Of a stretch of 64,000 nucleotides of DNA, positions 28,827 through 39,972 are shown one piece after another (within the stretch, counting starts at the first letter, position 1; each line of letters begins with the position of its first letter). The DNA lies in contig JAJXUV010000009.1 of NCBI GenBank assembly GCA_021782495.1, positions 1-64,000 of the forward strand, written 5' to 3'. This stretch comes from Pseudomonadota bacterium. Its GTDB lineage: Bacteria; Pseudomonadota; Gammaproteobacteria; UBA1113. The position numbers and the translations under genes were made by a program. Below the pieces are notes generated by a model. The model had not been told where the DNA came from and did not search any database. It was given only the letters and a program-made list of their open reading frames with translations.

Positions 28827-30073
28827 ACACTGCTCACACGTCTTCTACTCGATTCAGCCCTGCCGATATCGAAAAAATTCGGGCCGATTTCCCGATTTTA
28901 AAAATCCGCGTTAAAGATCATCCGCTGGTGTATTTAGACAACGCCAATACCTCACAAAAACCCCAGTGTGTTATCGATGCATTAAAAGAGTATTATCAAG
29001 ATTACAATGCCAACATTCATAGAGCCGTGTATGAAATCAGTGAACGTGCTACCGCAGCTTATGAAGCTTCACGGACACGTGTGGCACAATTCTTAAATGC
29101 TTCGGGCAACAACGAAATCGTGTTTGTCAAAGGCACCACAGAAGCCATTAATTTGGTTGCGCAATCCTATGGCAGACCGCGCCTTAAACCTGGAGACGAA
29201 GTGTTGATCACCGCTTTAGAACACCACTCTAATATTGTTCCCTGGCAATTGGTCTGCGAACAAACGGGTGCCACTTTGAGGGTTGCGCCAATCAATTTGC
29301 AAGGCGAAGTGATCGTGGAAGAATACGAACGCGCTTTGTCGGAAAAAACCAAAATCGTCGCCGTAGGACACATTTCCAACGCACTCGGCACCATCAATCC
29401 CATTGCAGACATGATCGCCAAAGCCCATGCAGTGGGCGCTGTGGTACTAATCGATGGCGCTCAAGCGGCGCCGCACACTCCCATCGATGTGCAAGCCTTA
29501 GATTGCGATTTTTATGCCTTTTCTAGCCATAAAATTTATGGACCTACCGGTCTTGGTGTATTGTATGGAAAAAAAGCCTTGCTAGAGGCCATGCCACCTT
29601 ATCAAGGCGGCGGTGAAATGATCAAATGGGTGAGCTTTGAAAAAACACTCTATCAAGATCCGCCTTATAAATTTGAAGCCGGCACTCAACACATCGAAGG
29701 GGCCATTGGTTTAAAAGTGGCTTTGGATTATCTCTGTCATTTGGGTTTAGACGCCATCGGCCATTATGAACAAGAATTATTGTATTACGCCACAAACCTC
29801 GCCCGTGAACATCGATTGAATATTATCGGCGAGGCTTTGCATAAGGCCAGTATTCTTTCTTTTACTTTGGATAATATCCATGCGCACGATGTGGGAACCA
29901 TATTAAACCATTATGGCATTGCTGTACGGGCAGGTCACCATTGCGCCCTGCCCGTCATGGAATTTTTCCATGTACCTGCCACCCTCAGGGCTTCTTTTTC
30001 TTTTTACAATACGAAGAGTGAAATTGACTGTTTATTTGAAGCCTTACGCAAAACTCGGGAGATGTTTAAATGA
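28823..30073 (+). CDS. sufS: Cysteine desulfurase SufS
   Basis: 416-residue PLP enzyme that takes sulfur from cysteine as a persulfide for cluster building. The PLP lysine is K237 in AFSSHKIYGPTG. The persulfide cysteine is C374 in VRAGHHCALP, the group II (SufS/CsdA) arrangement. HHSNIVPW and DGAQAAPH are also present. There is no sufE gene; the sulfur acceptor is most likely the SufU-like protein encoded next. Confidence 0.96.
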   Translation: MNTAHTSSTRFSPADIEKIRADFPILKIRVKDHPLVYLDNANTSQKPQCVIDALKEYYQDYNANIHRAVYEISERATAAYEASRTRVAQFLNASGNNEIVFVKGTTEAINLVAQSYGRPRLKPGDEVLITALEHHSNIVPWQLVCEQTGATLRVAPINLQGEVIVEEYERALSEKTKIVAVGHISNALGTINPIADMIAKAHAVGAVVLIDGAQAAPHTPIDVQALDCDFYAFSSHKIYGPTGLGVLYGKKALLEAMPPYQGGGEMIKWVSFEKTLYQDPPYKFEAGTQHIEGAIGLKVALDYLCHLGLDAIGHYEQELLYYATNLAREHRLNIIGEALHKASILSFTLDNIHAHDVGTILNHYGIAVRAGHHCALPVMEFFHVPATLRASFSFYNTKSEIDCLFEALRKTREMFK

Positions 30074-30256
30074 ACCATAACTGCTCACATCACTTTTCAA
30101 GAGAAGCCCTTATTTGGCGCATCTTGGGCGTAATTTCTCAGGGAAAAATGCTCATTTACCGCAGTGTAAACTCCGCTTTTTTGCCTCGAAATTCCACGCA
30201 ACCTGCATCCAAATCTGTGCTTCACAGTACTCGTAGATATGGAGAATAATTATAAA
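30074..30256. other. Long sufS-sufU intercistronic segment
   Basis: 183 bp without a frame, although the preceding suf genes overlap each other. It contains a GC-rich imperfect inverted repeat (CCGCAGTGTAAACTCCGC) and looks like an inserted repeat or a structured RNA segment. I see no matching second copy in the window. Confidence 0.35.
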
Positions 30257-30724
30257 ATGAACCACGACGAATTAAGTGAATTGTACCAAGAAGTCATTAT
30301 GGAGCATAACCACCATCCCCGTAATTATGGGGTCTTGCCGAATGCTAATCATCAAGCTGCTGGTTTTAATCCTTTGTGCGGCGATAGAATCAATTTAAAA
30401 TTAAACATCGACCAAGACGATAAAATCACGGCCATCATGTTTGAAGGCAATGGCTGTGCGATTTCGATTGCTTCAGCTTCCTTGTTAACCGAAATGGTGC
30501 AAGGCAAACCTGTCGCCGAAGCTTATGGTTTATTCGAACAATTTCACGAATTATTGACGGGAAAAACGGTTAACACCGCTTCTTTGGGAAAACTCACGGT
30601 ACTGGCCGGTGTGAATGCGTTTCCAGCACGTGTCAAATGTGCTACTTTAGCTTGGCATACTTTAAAAGCCGCCTTAGCCGACGATGCAAGCACCGTTTCA
30701 ACGGAGACTGGCAATGACCTCTAA
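30257..30724 (+). CDS. sufU: SufU-like Fe-S scaffold/sulfur-transfer protein
   Basis: 156 residues of the IscU/SufU superfamily. Three cysteines are in the family positions: C41 (NPLCGD), C67 (GNGCAIS) and C128 (VKCATLAW). The N-terminus LYQEVIMEHNHHPRNYG is typical. In SUF operons of this layout it relays persulfide sulfur from SufS. Start set at ATG 30257 with GGAG upstream (12 nt, somewhat long). An in-frame ATG at 30239 overlaps that GGAG and is less likely. The end overlaps sufT by 11 nt. Confidence 0.93.
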   Translation: MNHDELSELYQEVIMEHNHHPRNYGVLPNANHQAAGFNPLCGDRINLKLNIDQDDKITAIMFEGNGCAISIASASLLTEMVQGKPVAEAYGLFEQFHELLTGKTVNTASLGKLTVLAGVNAFPARVKCATLAWHTLKAALADDASTVSTETGNDL

Positions 30725-31037
30725 TGCCCACGCTGAATTAGAAAAACGGATTATTGACGCTTTGAAGGAAATTTACGATCCGGAAATTCCCGTTAATATT
30801 TATGACTTAGGTTTAATTTATCGCATTGAAATCGACGAAAATGCCATCGTTCATTTAGACATGACTTTGACAGCACCTGGTTGCCCCGTGGCCCAAACTT
30901 TTCCCATTCAAGTGGCCGACGCCATTCGTGCAGTCGAGGGCGTTGCTGATGTCGAATTGGAAATGGTCTGGGATCCACCTTGGTCGGTCGAGCGCATGAC
31001 TGAAGAAGCCAAAGTAACCTTGGGGTTTTTTGATTAG
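30714..31037 (+). CDS. sufT: SUF system protein SufT (MIP18/DUF59 family)
   Basis: 107 residues. DUF59 marks: EKRIIDALKEIYDPEIPVNI, YDLGLIY, LTLTAPGCPVAQTFP (with the conserved Cys) and VWDPPWSVERMTEEAK. The family helps mature or deliver Fe-S clusters in bacteria and eukaryotes. ATG 30714 has CGGAG at 7 nt, inside the end of sufU. Confidence 0.93.
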   Translation: MTSNAHAELEKRIIDALKEIYDPEIPVNIYDLGLIYRIEIDENAIVHLDMTLTAPGCPVAQTFPIQVADAIRAVEGVADVELEMVWDPPWSVERMTEEAKVTLGFFD

Positions 31038-31048
31038 GGAGCAATAAG

Positions 31049-31366
31049 ATGGCATACCGTTGGCTAAGCGTTTGCGCTAAAACCGCTATCCCCGTCGGAG
31101 AATGGATCACCTTCGATACCGGCGTAGAAGAATTGTTGATCGTCAATCTAGACGACGACATTTATGCCATACAAGATTTGTGTACACACGACGGCGGCAA
31201 TTTGGCGGATGGGGAATTAGACGGCGATGAAGTCGTGTGTCCTCGCCATGGGGCCCGTTTCTGTGTCAAAAACGGCAAGGTCACCACCCCACCCGCCTAT
31301 GAAGACATCAAAGCTTTTCCCACCCGAATTCAAAATGGGATGATTGAGGTGCAGGTGGAAGTATAG
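31049..31366 (+). CDS. Rieske-type [2Fe-2S] ferredoxin
   Basis: 105 residues, a stand-alone Rieske domain. The cluster ligands are C45/H47 (CTHDGG) and C64/H67 (CPRHGARF). It resembles the non-haem Rieske ferredoxins that end many gammaproteobacterial suf operons, where the role is probably electron supply for cluster assembly or an associated oxygenase. It starts 11 nt after sufT and is the last plus-strand gene of the operon; the next gene converges. Confidence 0.92.
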   Translation: MAYRWLSVCAKTAIPVGEWITFDTGVEELLIVNLDDDIYAIQDLCTHDGGNLADGELDGDEVVCPRHGARFCVKNGKVTTPPAYEDIKAFPTRIQNGMIEVQVEV

Positions 31367-31390
31367 AAATTTTGGCCTAAATACTTTCCG

Positions 31391-32443
31391 CTAATTTCTG
31401 GAAAGCGGACATTCTTTTTCATGACGAATTAACCACTGCTTCCTATTCAATCCACCACCATAACCGCCAAGTTCTCTATTCTCGTTAATCACGCGATGAC
31501 AAGGAATAATAATAGCAAGTTGATTTTTGCCATTGGCATTGGCGACGGCACGAAAGGCTTTGGTATGGCTAATGGCTTTTGCAATGTCGAGATAAGAGCA
31601 TGTTTTTCCAACGGGAATTGCTCTCAATGCGTCCCAGACAGATTTTTCAAAATCTGAGCCTAATAGAAAATAAGGGGTTTGAAACGTATAAGATCTTCCG
31701 GAAAAATAATCTGACAATTCGGCTTCAATCTGATCGGTAATAGCTGTTCTGCCCGGAATGACGCCAATTTTCAGTCTTTGTCGCAAGCGTTCAATTTCTT
31801 TTTCTAAAGCACGCCTATCGATGAATTCCAATAAATACAAATAATCTGTGTCTACTATCGCAATCATGGGGCCCAGCGGTGTATCTATCCAATTTGCCAA
31901 TAACACTTTTCCATCTATTCGGACAGGCGCATCGCCAAGAATTCTGGTGAAAGCATCGCGAAAACCACTGGATGACTCATAACCAACCTCAAGTTGAGCA
32001 TCCATGACTGAGTTTCCCGCTCTAACATGCGCCATGGCAAAACCCATTCTTCTTGATCTGGCATATTCAATAAAAGTCATACCAAAACGCTTTTTAAATT
32101 GCCGTCGAGCTGTAGATTCGTCTATCCCAAGCAACTTAAAATCTCGATCTTTCCACCTTTTTTCAGGGTTATTTTCAACCGCCTCAATAAGACTTTTAAT
32201 CACAGAAGATGCTTGATTAGGCAGCAATAAGGGATTACATCGCTTACAAGGACGATAGGCTGCCAGCAAAGCTTCTTTGGCCGTAGAAAAGAATTCACAA
32301 TTTTCAAACTTAGGTTTTCTGGCCGGACAAGTCGCATGACAAAAAACACCGGTGGTTTTTACCCCTACGTAAAAAATACCATCGTACTCTTTGTTTTTTT
32401 CCAGCAATGCTTTGTAATAAAAGTGTTTGGTTTTAATATCCAC
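31391..32443 (-). CDS. ada: Bifunctional Ada: DNA alkylation repair and transcription activator
   Basis: 350 residues. The N-terminal zinc domain has four cysteines C35, C39, C66 and C69 (GVFCHATCPARK, RPCKRC), which accept methyl groups from phosphotriesters. An AraC-type helix-turn-helix domain follows (DESTARRQFKKRFGMTFIEY). The C-terminal O6-methylguanine methyltransferase has active C315 in IIIPCHRVI. All key residues are intact. It starts with GTG 32443. Methylated Ada probably activates its own gene (established for E. coli Ada). It is convergent with the suf operon. Confidence 0.95.
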   Translation of the reverse strand: MDIKTKHFYYKALLEKNKEYDGIFYVGVKTTGVFCHATCPARKPKFENCEFFSTAKEALLAAYRPCKRCNPLLLPNQASSVIKSLIEAVENNPEKRWKDRDFKLLGIDESTARRQFKKRFGMTFIEYARSRRMGFAMAHVRAGNSVMDAQLEVGYESSSGFRDAFTRILGDAPVRIDGKVLLANWIDTPLGPMIAIVDTDYLYLLEFIDRRALEKEIERLRQRLKIGVIPGRTAITDQIEAELSDYFSGRSYTFQTPYFLLGSDFEKSVWDALRAIPVGKTCSYLDIAKAISHTKAFRAVANANGKNQLAIIIPCHRVINENRELGGYGGGLNRKQWLIRHEKECPLSRN

Positions 32444-32623
32444 GATTTGTAAGCCTATCTTTCAGTAAAATATTCGCCATTATAAACGTGGCCGAATTTG
32501 GGCACCACCGAAAGTCAGGCGCTAAATTTCTACTATGCTTAGTCATACTTTCATTTAACAAAAAAATTCTGTTAATACAACAAGAAGTTTTGTGGGCATT
32601 ATTTGTACGAACAGGTTGGAAGT

Positions 32624-34243
32624 TTAAGCGGTAGAAAACCTTTTATAATCTGCATAATCAGACTTTGACTGCTGTACGTTGCCTAATCGTTCATGCGCTT
32701 TTGATCGCAGGAAAAAAGTATTGCTATCTGTTCGATTTAATTCTAATGACTTGTTACATTTTTTAATTACTTTCTCAAAATTTTCACTTCTGAAGTAGAA
32801 CCCCGCTTTTTCAGTATAGTAACGCGCGGGCTCTTCTGATTTTAACCTTTTTATAAACTGAAAGGCTTTTTCCGCTTCTCCTGAGAGCATAAGCATTTTA
32901 CTATAAAGGGCTATCAAGAAATGTGCCTGTTTTTTCATTAAATTCTCGGGATCGCCTTGAAGGTCTTCTATCATCTTTGGTATGTTTAGAACGAGTATTT
33001 CTAAAAATAGCGTTGGCAAAAATTTTCTTAATTGTTGATAAACTTCTTTTTGATCCTCTAAACTTACTTTCGCAGAGCCAAAACCTTCAAGTGTTAGGTG
33101 AGATATAGTTCGCTCTCTCAGTGACCCTTCACTCGAAGGTGTTTTAGGCAATTTCCAATAACAGCCCAAAGGTGTAAAGTTTGCGCGTCCTTCGTTAACC
33201 GTGATAATAAATGCCACTCTCATGGTGGGATCGTAGCTTTTACCTTGCAGTCTCAATTCTTTAGATCCGCAATATTCTTCCACTAAAAATACCTTCGATT
33301 TGGTTGATCGCCAAGGGCTAATTTCTTCTGATGGATTGTGGTTATCGCACAACAATTTTTTTAACATACCCTCTAAGTCTTCGGGCTTAACGATAATGAC
33401 ACCTTCACCTCGACTTAAATCGGGGGCTTTTAGAACATAAAAGTCAACCTCAGGGATATCCGCTTTAATCTTATCAGCTAGGCCATTTTCGTAACCTAAT
33501 GGGTAAGCTTTACATCGAGGTCGATAGTTTTGACAAGATTGAACAGCCACTTGATGCATCATATATTTGTCACGTGTTACCATTTTCCAAGAAACGGAGT
33601 TATCCAAAACCAGTATATCTTTATTAGGGATGAGTGGCACCCGTTCTCGCGCTATTTCAAAAAAAACGCCTTTATAATCTGACAATTTTCTAGAGGACAA
33701 TGCCGCTTTGGATGAATGATGCCTTTTTGAAAACGCCTCTAATTCTTTTTTAGCTCTCTCGGGGTCGTCATTAAATACGGTGAAAAAGGGTTTTATTTTC
33801 TCTAAGGCATCTATAAACTTTTTTTCAAGCATAGGGCTTTCAGGATATAAACGATCGTAGCCTGAAAAATTCGATGATAGTCCCTCGCCAAATTCAAGTA
33901 ACTTTACTTGCCCCTTGGATGTGAATTTAAGATCCACTATTCCAAATAGAATATGCGCAGACAACTGTAATACATCCAAGTGATACCGTGCTTTTTTGTA
34001 ATTCGGATCTATTTCTAAAGCGCGCCGAAAAGCCGCTATGGCCTCTGGGGTTTGCTTTAACTGGACATAGCACATCCCACGATTTAACCATGCTTCTTTG
34101 AAACTTTCATTTATTGAAATGGCATTTTCGTAGCACTTGAGTGCCTCTTGATATCGCCCCTCCCTATAAAAAGTATTTCCTTGCTCTTTTATTAGCTCTT
34201 CAGCAGAACCCATGCTTCCTACCATTGTTTTTGAAACAGCCAT
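32624..34243 (-). CDS. TPR protein with ATP-grasp/tubulin-tyrosine-ligase-like core
   Basis: 539 residues, start ATG 34243 after a GGGGGG ribosome site. Two to three TPRs at 14-95 (GNTFYREGRYQEALKCYENA, AWLNRGMCYVQLKQTPEAIA) and further TPRs at about 468-539 surround a middle region that looks like an ATP-grasp fold. There, FYVLKAPDLSRGEGVIIV (near 274), FLVEEYCG (near 318) and DPTMRVAFII (near 338) are in the order seen in tubulin-tyrosine-ligase-like enzymes. It could ligate an amino acid or peptide to a protein, perhaps a host one. The fold call is by eye and needs a profile search. Confidence 0.6.
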   Translation of the reverse strand: MAVSKTMVGSMGSAEELIKEQGNTFYREGRYQEALKCYENAISINESFKEAWLNRGMCYVQLKQTPEAIAAFRRALEIDPNYKKARYHLDVLQLSAHILFGIVDLKFTSKGQVKLLEFGEGLSSNFSGYDRLYPESPMLEKKFIDALEKIKPFFTVFNDDPERAKKELEAFSKRHHSSKAALSSRKLSDYKGVFFEIARERVPLIPNKDILVLDNSVSWKMVTRDKYMMHQVAVQSCQNYRPRCKAYPLGYENGLADKIKADIPEVDFYVLKAPDLSRGEGVIIVKPEDLEGMLKKLLCDNHNPSEEISPWRSTKSKVFLVEEYCGSKELRLQGKSYDPTMRVAFIITVNEGRANFTPLGCYWKLPKTPSSEGSLRERTISHLTLEGFGSAKVSLEDQKEVYQQLRKFLPTLFLEILVLNIPKMIEDLQGDPENLMKKQAHFLIALYSKMLMLSGEAEKAFQFIKRLKSEEPARYYTEKAGFYFRSENFEKVIKKCNKSLELNRTDSNTFFLRSKAHERLGNVQQSKSDYADYKRFSTA

Positions 34244-34331
34244 AAAGACAACCCCCCTCTTATGGTTAAATTATGGTTATATGATACTCTCTGCATATCA
34301 TTTTTACAAGTAAAATACCGGTAAACGTCAA

Positions 34332-34787
34332 CTAGTCTATAAACCCATCCGGACTCACCAAATCTATAAAATACTTATAAGGCATTTGGATGGCTTCGTT
34401 GTACAAGCCTCCATTAAAAACAATGGCGCGATCGGCATGAAATATGCGAGATAGATACACGGGCATGCGATACAAATGGCCGAAAGGTGGAATGGCCCCT
34501 CGTTCACAATCGGCGAAGGCTTTTGCAAATTCTTTTTCTGCCACCAAAAGGACGGCAGGCGTTGCAAAGACTTTTTGTAAACAGCGAATGTCGATGTGGC
34601 TGCAAGCCGGCACGACCAACATGGTCAACACGTCTTTGACTTTAACGATCACCACCTTCGCATATTGATAACCGGAAACGTGGGTGGCTTCTGCGCTCTC
34701 TTGCGCCGTATAAACGGGCATATGCGCGATACTGACATAGTGCGCATGAGAATCGTCCAAATATCGCTGTACAGTGACTGAAGCCAT
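34332..34787 (-). CDS. YbaK/ProX-domain aminoacyl-tRNA deacylase
   Basis: 151 residues forming one YbaK/aminoacyl-tRNA-synthetase-associated domain. These proteins hydrolyse mischarged aminoacyl-tRNAs (for example Cys- or Ala-tRNAPro). Supporting segments: AKVVIVKVKDVLTMLVVPA, LQKVFATPAVLLVAEKEFAK, GAIPPFGHLYRMPVYLSR and DRAIVFNGG. The conserved catalytic lysine would be in AKVVIVK. GAGG lies 8 nt before ATG 34787. Which misacylated tRNA it edits cannot be told. Confidence 0.85.
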   Translation of the reverse strand: MASVTVQRYLDDSHAHYVSIAHMPVYTAQESAEATHVSGYQYAKVVIVKVKDVLTMLVVPACSHIDIRCLQKVFATPAVLLVAEKEFAKAFADCERGAIPPFGHLYRMPVYLSRIFHADRAIVFNGGLYNEAIQMPYKYFIDLVSPDGFID

Positions 34788-34903
34788 AACCTTACCCTCA
34801 TATTTTCAGCAATCAAATAAGCCTCTTGCTAAAAGTATAGATGCGCCTAGGGCCATTTTGAAACCATTTTTAGGGGTATAATTGAAGCGTGTTAAGCTAA
34901 GGC

Positions 34904-37268
<2,365 letters not shown>

Positions 37269-37931
37269 ATGGCTAAGTCCATGCGTAAACATAAAGCAGC
37301 AAAACCTGCTGCTCACAAGCGTGTCGCTAAAAAGGCGTCACATAAGGTTGCTTCAAAGGTCGCACACAAACGCGAAAGTGCTTTGAAGAAACAAATGCAC
37401 AGTGTAGCAAAGAAAGTAGCAGCTGCTAAGAAAGAAGCAGCTAAGAAGATCCTAAAGGTCAAAGCTGCTGCAGCTGCTGAATTGAAAAAACAATTGGCTG
37501 AAGCTTATAACAGAGGCGTCCAAGAAACGGTAGCCTTCTTCAAAAAAGCGGAAGCTGCTTTGTTAAAAGGTGGCAAAAAGACAACCAAGCGTACGGCTAA
37601 GAAAAAGAGTACTGCTAAGAAGTCAACTGCCAAGAAAAGCACGGCTAAAAAGTCTACCGCTAAAAAAAGCGTGGCTAAAAAGCCTGTAGCTAAGAAATCA
37701 ACGGCTAAGAAAAGCACGGCTAAAAAGTCTACTGCTAAGAAAAGCACAGCTAAAAAATCCGTTGCTAAAAAGAGCAAGGCTAAAAAGCCCACTGCTAAGA
37801 AAAGCACGGCTAAAAAATCAGTAGCACGTAAAGCTCGTAAGAGTACTGGCGCTAAAAAACGTACTACCGCGGCCCGTAAATCCACGCGTCGTGGTGCTAA
37901 GCACCATAAATCGGCTGCTGTAGCAAGCTAG
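37269..37931 (+). CDS. Histone H1-like DNA-binding protein
   Basis: 220 residues, dominated by Lys and Ala. The N-terminal half (to about residue 100) is mixed helical. From about 105 to 180, five-residue units of the type KKSTA are repeated more than a dozen times ([13 protein letters not shown]), and the tail adds Arg ([20 protein letters not shown]). This composition matches the C-terminal domain of eukaryotic linker histone H1 and bacterial H1-like proteins (Coxiella Hq1, Chlamydia Hc2, Bordetella BpH1). It would compact the nucleoid, plausibly in a non-growing transmission form. AAGGAG lies 7 nt before the ATG. A clear terminator follows. Confidence 0.9.
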   Translation: MAKSMRKHKAAKPAAHKRVAKKASHKVASKVAHKRESALKKQMHSVAKKVAAAKKEAAKKILKVKAAAAAELKKQLAEAYNRGVQETVAFFKKAEAALLKGGKKTTKRTAKKKSTAKKSTAKKSTAKKSTAKKSVAKKPVAKKSTAKKSTAKKSTAKKSTAKKSVAKKSKAKKPTAKKSTAKKSVARKARKSTGAKKRTTAARKSTRRGAKHHKSAAVAS

Positions 37932-37959
37932 ACTGCTTTTTTAGTAAAAATGCATAGCC

Positions 37960-37989
37960 AAAAGCCACCGTTTTTAACGGTGGCTTTTT
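37960..37989 (+). terminator. Rho-independent terminator after the histone H1-like gene
   Basis: AAAGCCACCG (37961-37970), a 7-nt loop and CGGTGGCTTT (37978-37987), followed by T residues up to 37989. The next gene's ATG is at 37991, so the stem also contains that gene's only plausible ribosome site (GGTGG). Confidence 0.85.
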
Positions 37990-37990
37990 C

Positions 37991-38950
37991 ATGCTGTATG
38001 AAATGAGTGATTTTTACACGAAATGGGCTTGGGATGTTTTAAGCGACCATGGATATCTAAGCCTAAATCCTATTCCCGAAAAAATCCTGGATACCGCTTG
38101 GTCTGTGGTTTATCGTTTTGCGACACACCGTGGCGCAATTTACCTTAAAAAAGTTCCTCCCCCACTTTTTCTAGAAGTCCTCATTATCAAAATATTAGCA
38201 ACCCAATTTAAAGCCAAGGTTCCCCATCTCGTTGCAGACAATCCAAAACACCATTGTTTTTTAATGCAGGATGCGGGAATACCCTTACACGATTTTCTGA
38301 AAGAAAACTTCAAAACAGAATGGCTCATTCCAGCCTTGCAGGATTATACAACCTTACAATTAAAAACCATTACTCGCATCGATTTCTTGATTGCAGAAGG
38401 CGTCCCAGATTGGCGACTTGAAAAATTGCCACAACACTATCGAAGCTTGATCAATGAAGAAAAGCTGTTATTGGCCGATGGCCTAAATCATCTGGAAATC
38501 GAAAAACTCAAAGGCTTAGAAGAAAAATTGCTTTGCATTTGCGAGCAATTATCGAAGTACAACATCCCTGAAACTCTGAGCCATTCTGATTTTCACGATA
38601 AAAATATTCTAATCAACGCCCAAACACATGAAACCACTTTAATTGATCTAGGCGAAATGTCTATCACGCACCCCTTTTTTTCAGTGCTCAATTATCTGCA
38701 CAGAGCCCAAGAAAATTTTCAAATATCGGAAAAACACTATCAATCTATTCAGGAAATGGCTCTTGAACCCTGGCTTTCTTTCGAGCCTAAAGATCGCTTG
38801 TTAGAGATCTTCAACTTAATTCAGCAATGTTGGTCTATTCATGCCGTATTGGGAGAATACCACCTGATCCAAAGCGTAACACCGCTCCATCGCAAAACCT
38901 TAAGCACACAAGGGCGTTTTGCGAACAAGTTGAGGATTTGGATGTTATAA
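37991..38950 (+). CDS. Aminoglycoside/choline-kinase-fold phosphotransferase
   Basis: 319 residues. The kinase catalytic signature LSHSDFHDKNILIN (near 197) and the metal-binding LIDLGE (near 217) match the APH/choline-kinase family, which phosphorylates small molecules. The N-terminal lobe (VYRFATHRGAIYLKK) would hold the ATP-binding lysine. It resembles the phosphotransferase enzymes that act on sugars in cell-wall recycling, but the substrate cannot be assigned. The start may be ATG 37991 (GGTGG at 7 nt, within the terminator stem) or ATG 38003 (MSDFYTKW). Confidence 0.8.
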   Translation: MLYEMSDFYTKWAWDVLSDHGYLSLNPIPEKILDTAWSVVYRFATHRGAIYLKKVPPPLFLEVLIIKILATQFKAKVPHLVADNPKHHCFLMQDAGIPLHDFLKENFKTEWLIPALQDYTTLQLKTITRIDFLIAEGVPDWRLEKLPQHYRSLINEEKLLLADGLNHLEIEKLKGLEEKLLCICEQLSKYNIPETLSHSDFHDKNILINAQTHETTLIDLGEMSITHPFFSVLNYLHRAQENFQISEKHYQSIQEMALEPWLSFEPKDRLLEIFNLIQQCWSIHAVLGEYHLIQSVTPLHRKTLSTQGRFANKLRIWML

Positions 38951-39121
38951 ATAATTTAACCATTTTGAGTGATTTCAGTCATTTGTCAGCCATTTTGACA
39001 AGCAGTATCTCAGACGATTTACGCCAAATAATCCCGATAGTTCACCACAGAAACAGCATACTTATACGGAAATTTATCCCCTTGATACAAAATTCTGTCA
39101 ATGCAAATTTAAAGTAGGACT

Positions 39122-39952
39122 TTAAATTTTTAGGGCTACTGACAGCACCGTGTCTAAAAAATTGTCCAATACTTGAGTCACCACCTCCATCTGTTCCAGA
39201 TTGGCAATATGGCCTGCATCCGGAATAATTCTCAATCGGCTATCGGGCATACTCTCTGCCATGATTTTGGCTTCTTTGGGTGGTCTGGGAATATCGTCTT
39301 CTCCCACAACGATCAAAGTGGGTTGCTGAATTTTAGAAAGTTGCGGCAGTAAATCGGGGCGTGTAAAAATCATTTTCCCTAAAGTAGCCACACCTGGAAT
39401 CGCTACTGCGGGAATGCGCATCAAATCATCTTTCAGTTGCTCCACCATGACAGGACGATTTTTTACTGTTTTAGGCGATAAAAATATCGGTGCAATAATG
39501 TTGGCTAGATCTTCTGGAACACCATGATTACTTTCCATCATCGATAACATTCCTAAATATTTTTTCTGAGTCTCTTCAGGTTCAGCCCCGACATAAGTAT
39601 CCATCAACACCAAAGCGCGAACGGCTTCTGGATGATCCAACGTCAATTGTGTACCCCACATACCGCCTACCGATAAGCCTATGACGATGACTTCATTCAA
39701 ACCTAGATTTTGCATTAATTGCCAATAATCATCGGCCAATTGTTTTAAGGTATATTCTGTGGCATTCAAATGTCCTGATTGTCCATGAGACCAGAGATCC
39801 GGAACGATACAACGAAAACGCGAAGAAAATACCTCGATTTGCGGCGCCCACATCTGGCTATTCCACAAAAAGCTGTGGCCCCATAGAACAGGAAATCCCT
39901 CTCCTTCATCCAAATAATGTAGTTCGCGCCCCTTGATGTTCATGGTAGGCAT
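39122..39952 (-). CDS. Alpha/beta-hydrolase
   Basis: 276 residues. The nucleophile elbow is GLSVGG with S94. The oxyanion segment follows strand 3 (LWGHSFLWNSQMW). The acid is in VVGEDDIPRP and the histidine in IPDAGHIANLEQ, so the triad is complete. The fold is that of 3-oxoadipate enol-lactonase/haloperoxidase-like esterases; the substrate is unknown. ATG 39952 follows AAGGAG by 7 nt; a TTG 8 codons upstream is not preferred. It starts 20 nt after rdgC and probably shares its transcript. Confidence 0.87.
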   Translation of the reverse strand: MPTMNIKGRELHYLDEGEGFPVLWGHSFLWNSQMWAPQIEVFSSRFRCIVPDLWSHGQSGHLNATEYTLKQLADDYWQLMQNLGLNEVIVIGLSVGGMWGTQLTLDHPEAVRALVLMDTYVGAEPEETQKKYLGMLSMMESNHGVPEDLANIIAPIFLSPKTVKNRPVMVEQLKDDLMRIPAVAIPGVATLGKMIFTRPDLLPQLSKIQQPTLIVVGEDDIPRPPKEAKIMAESMPDSRLRIIPDAGHIANLEQMEVVTQVLDNFLDTVLSVALKI

Positions 39953-39972
39953 GTTATTCTCCTTAATCAAGT

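Noticed and set aside
37505..37885. 126-codon minus-strand frame rich in Leu/Phe/Ala
   Set aside because: Mirror of the KKSTA-repeat region of the histone-like gene, with no start signals.
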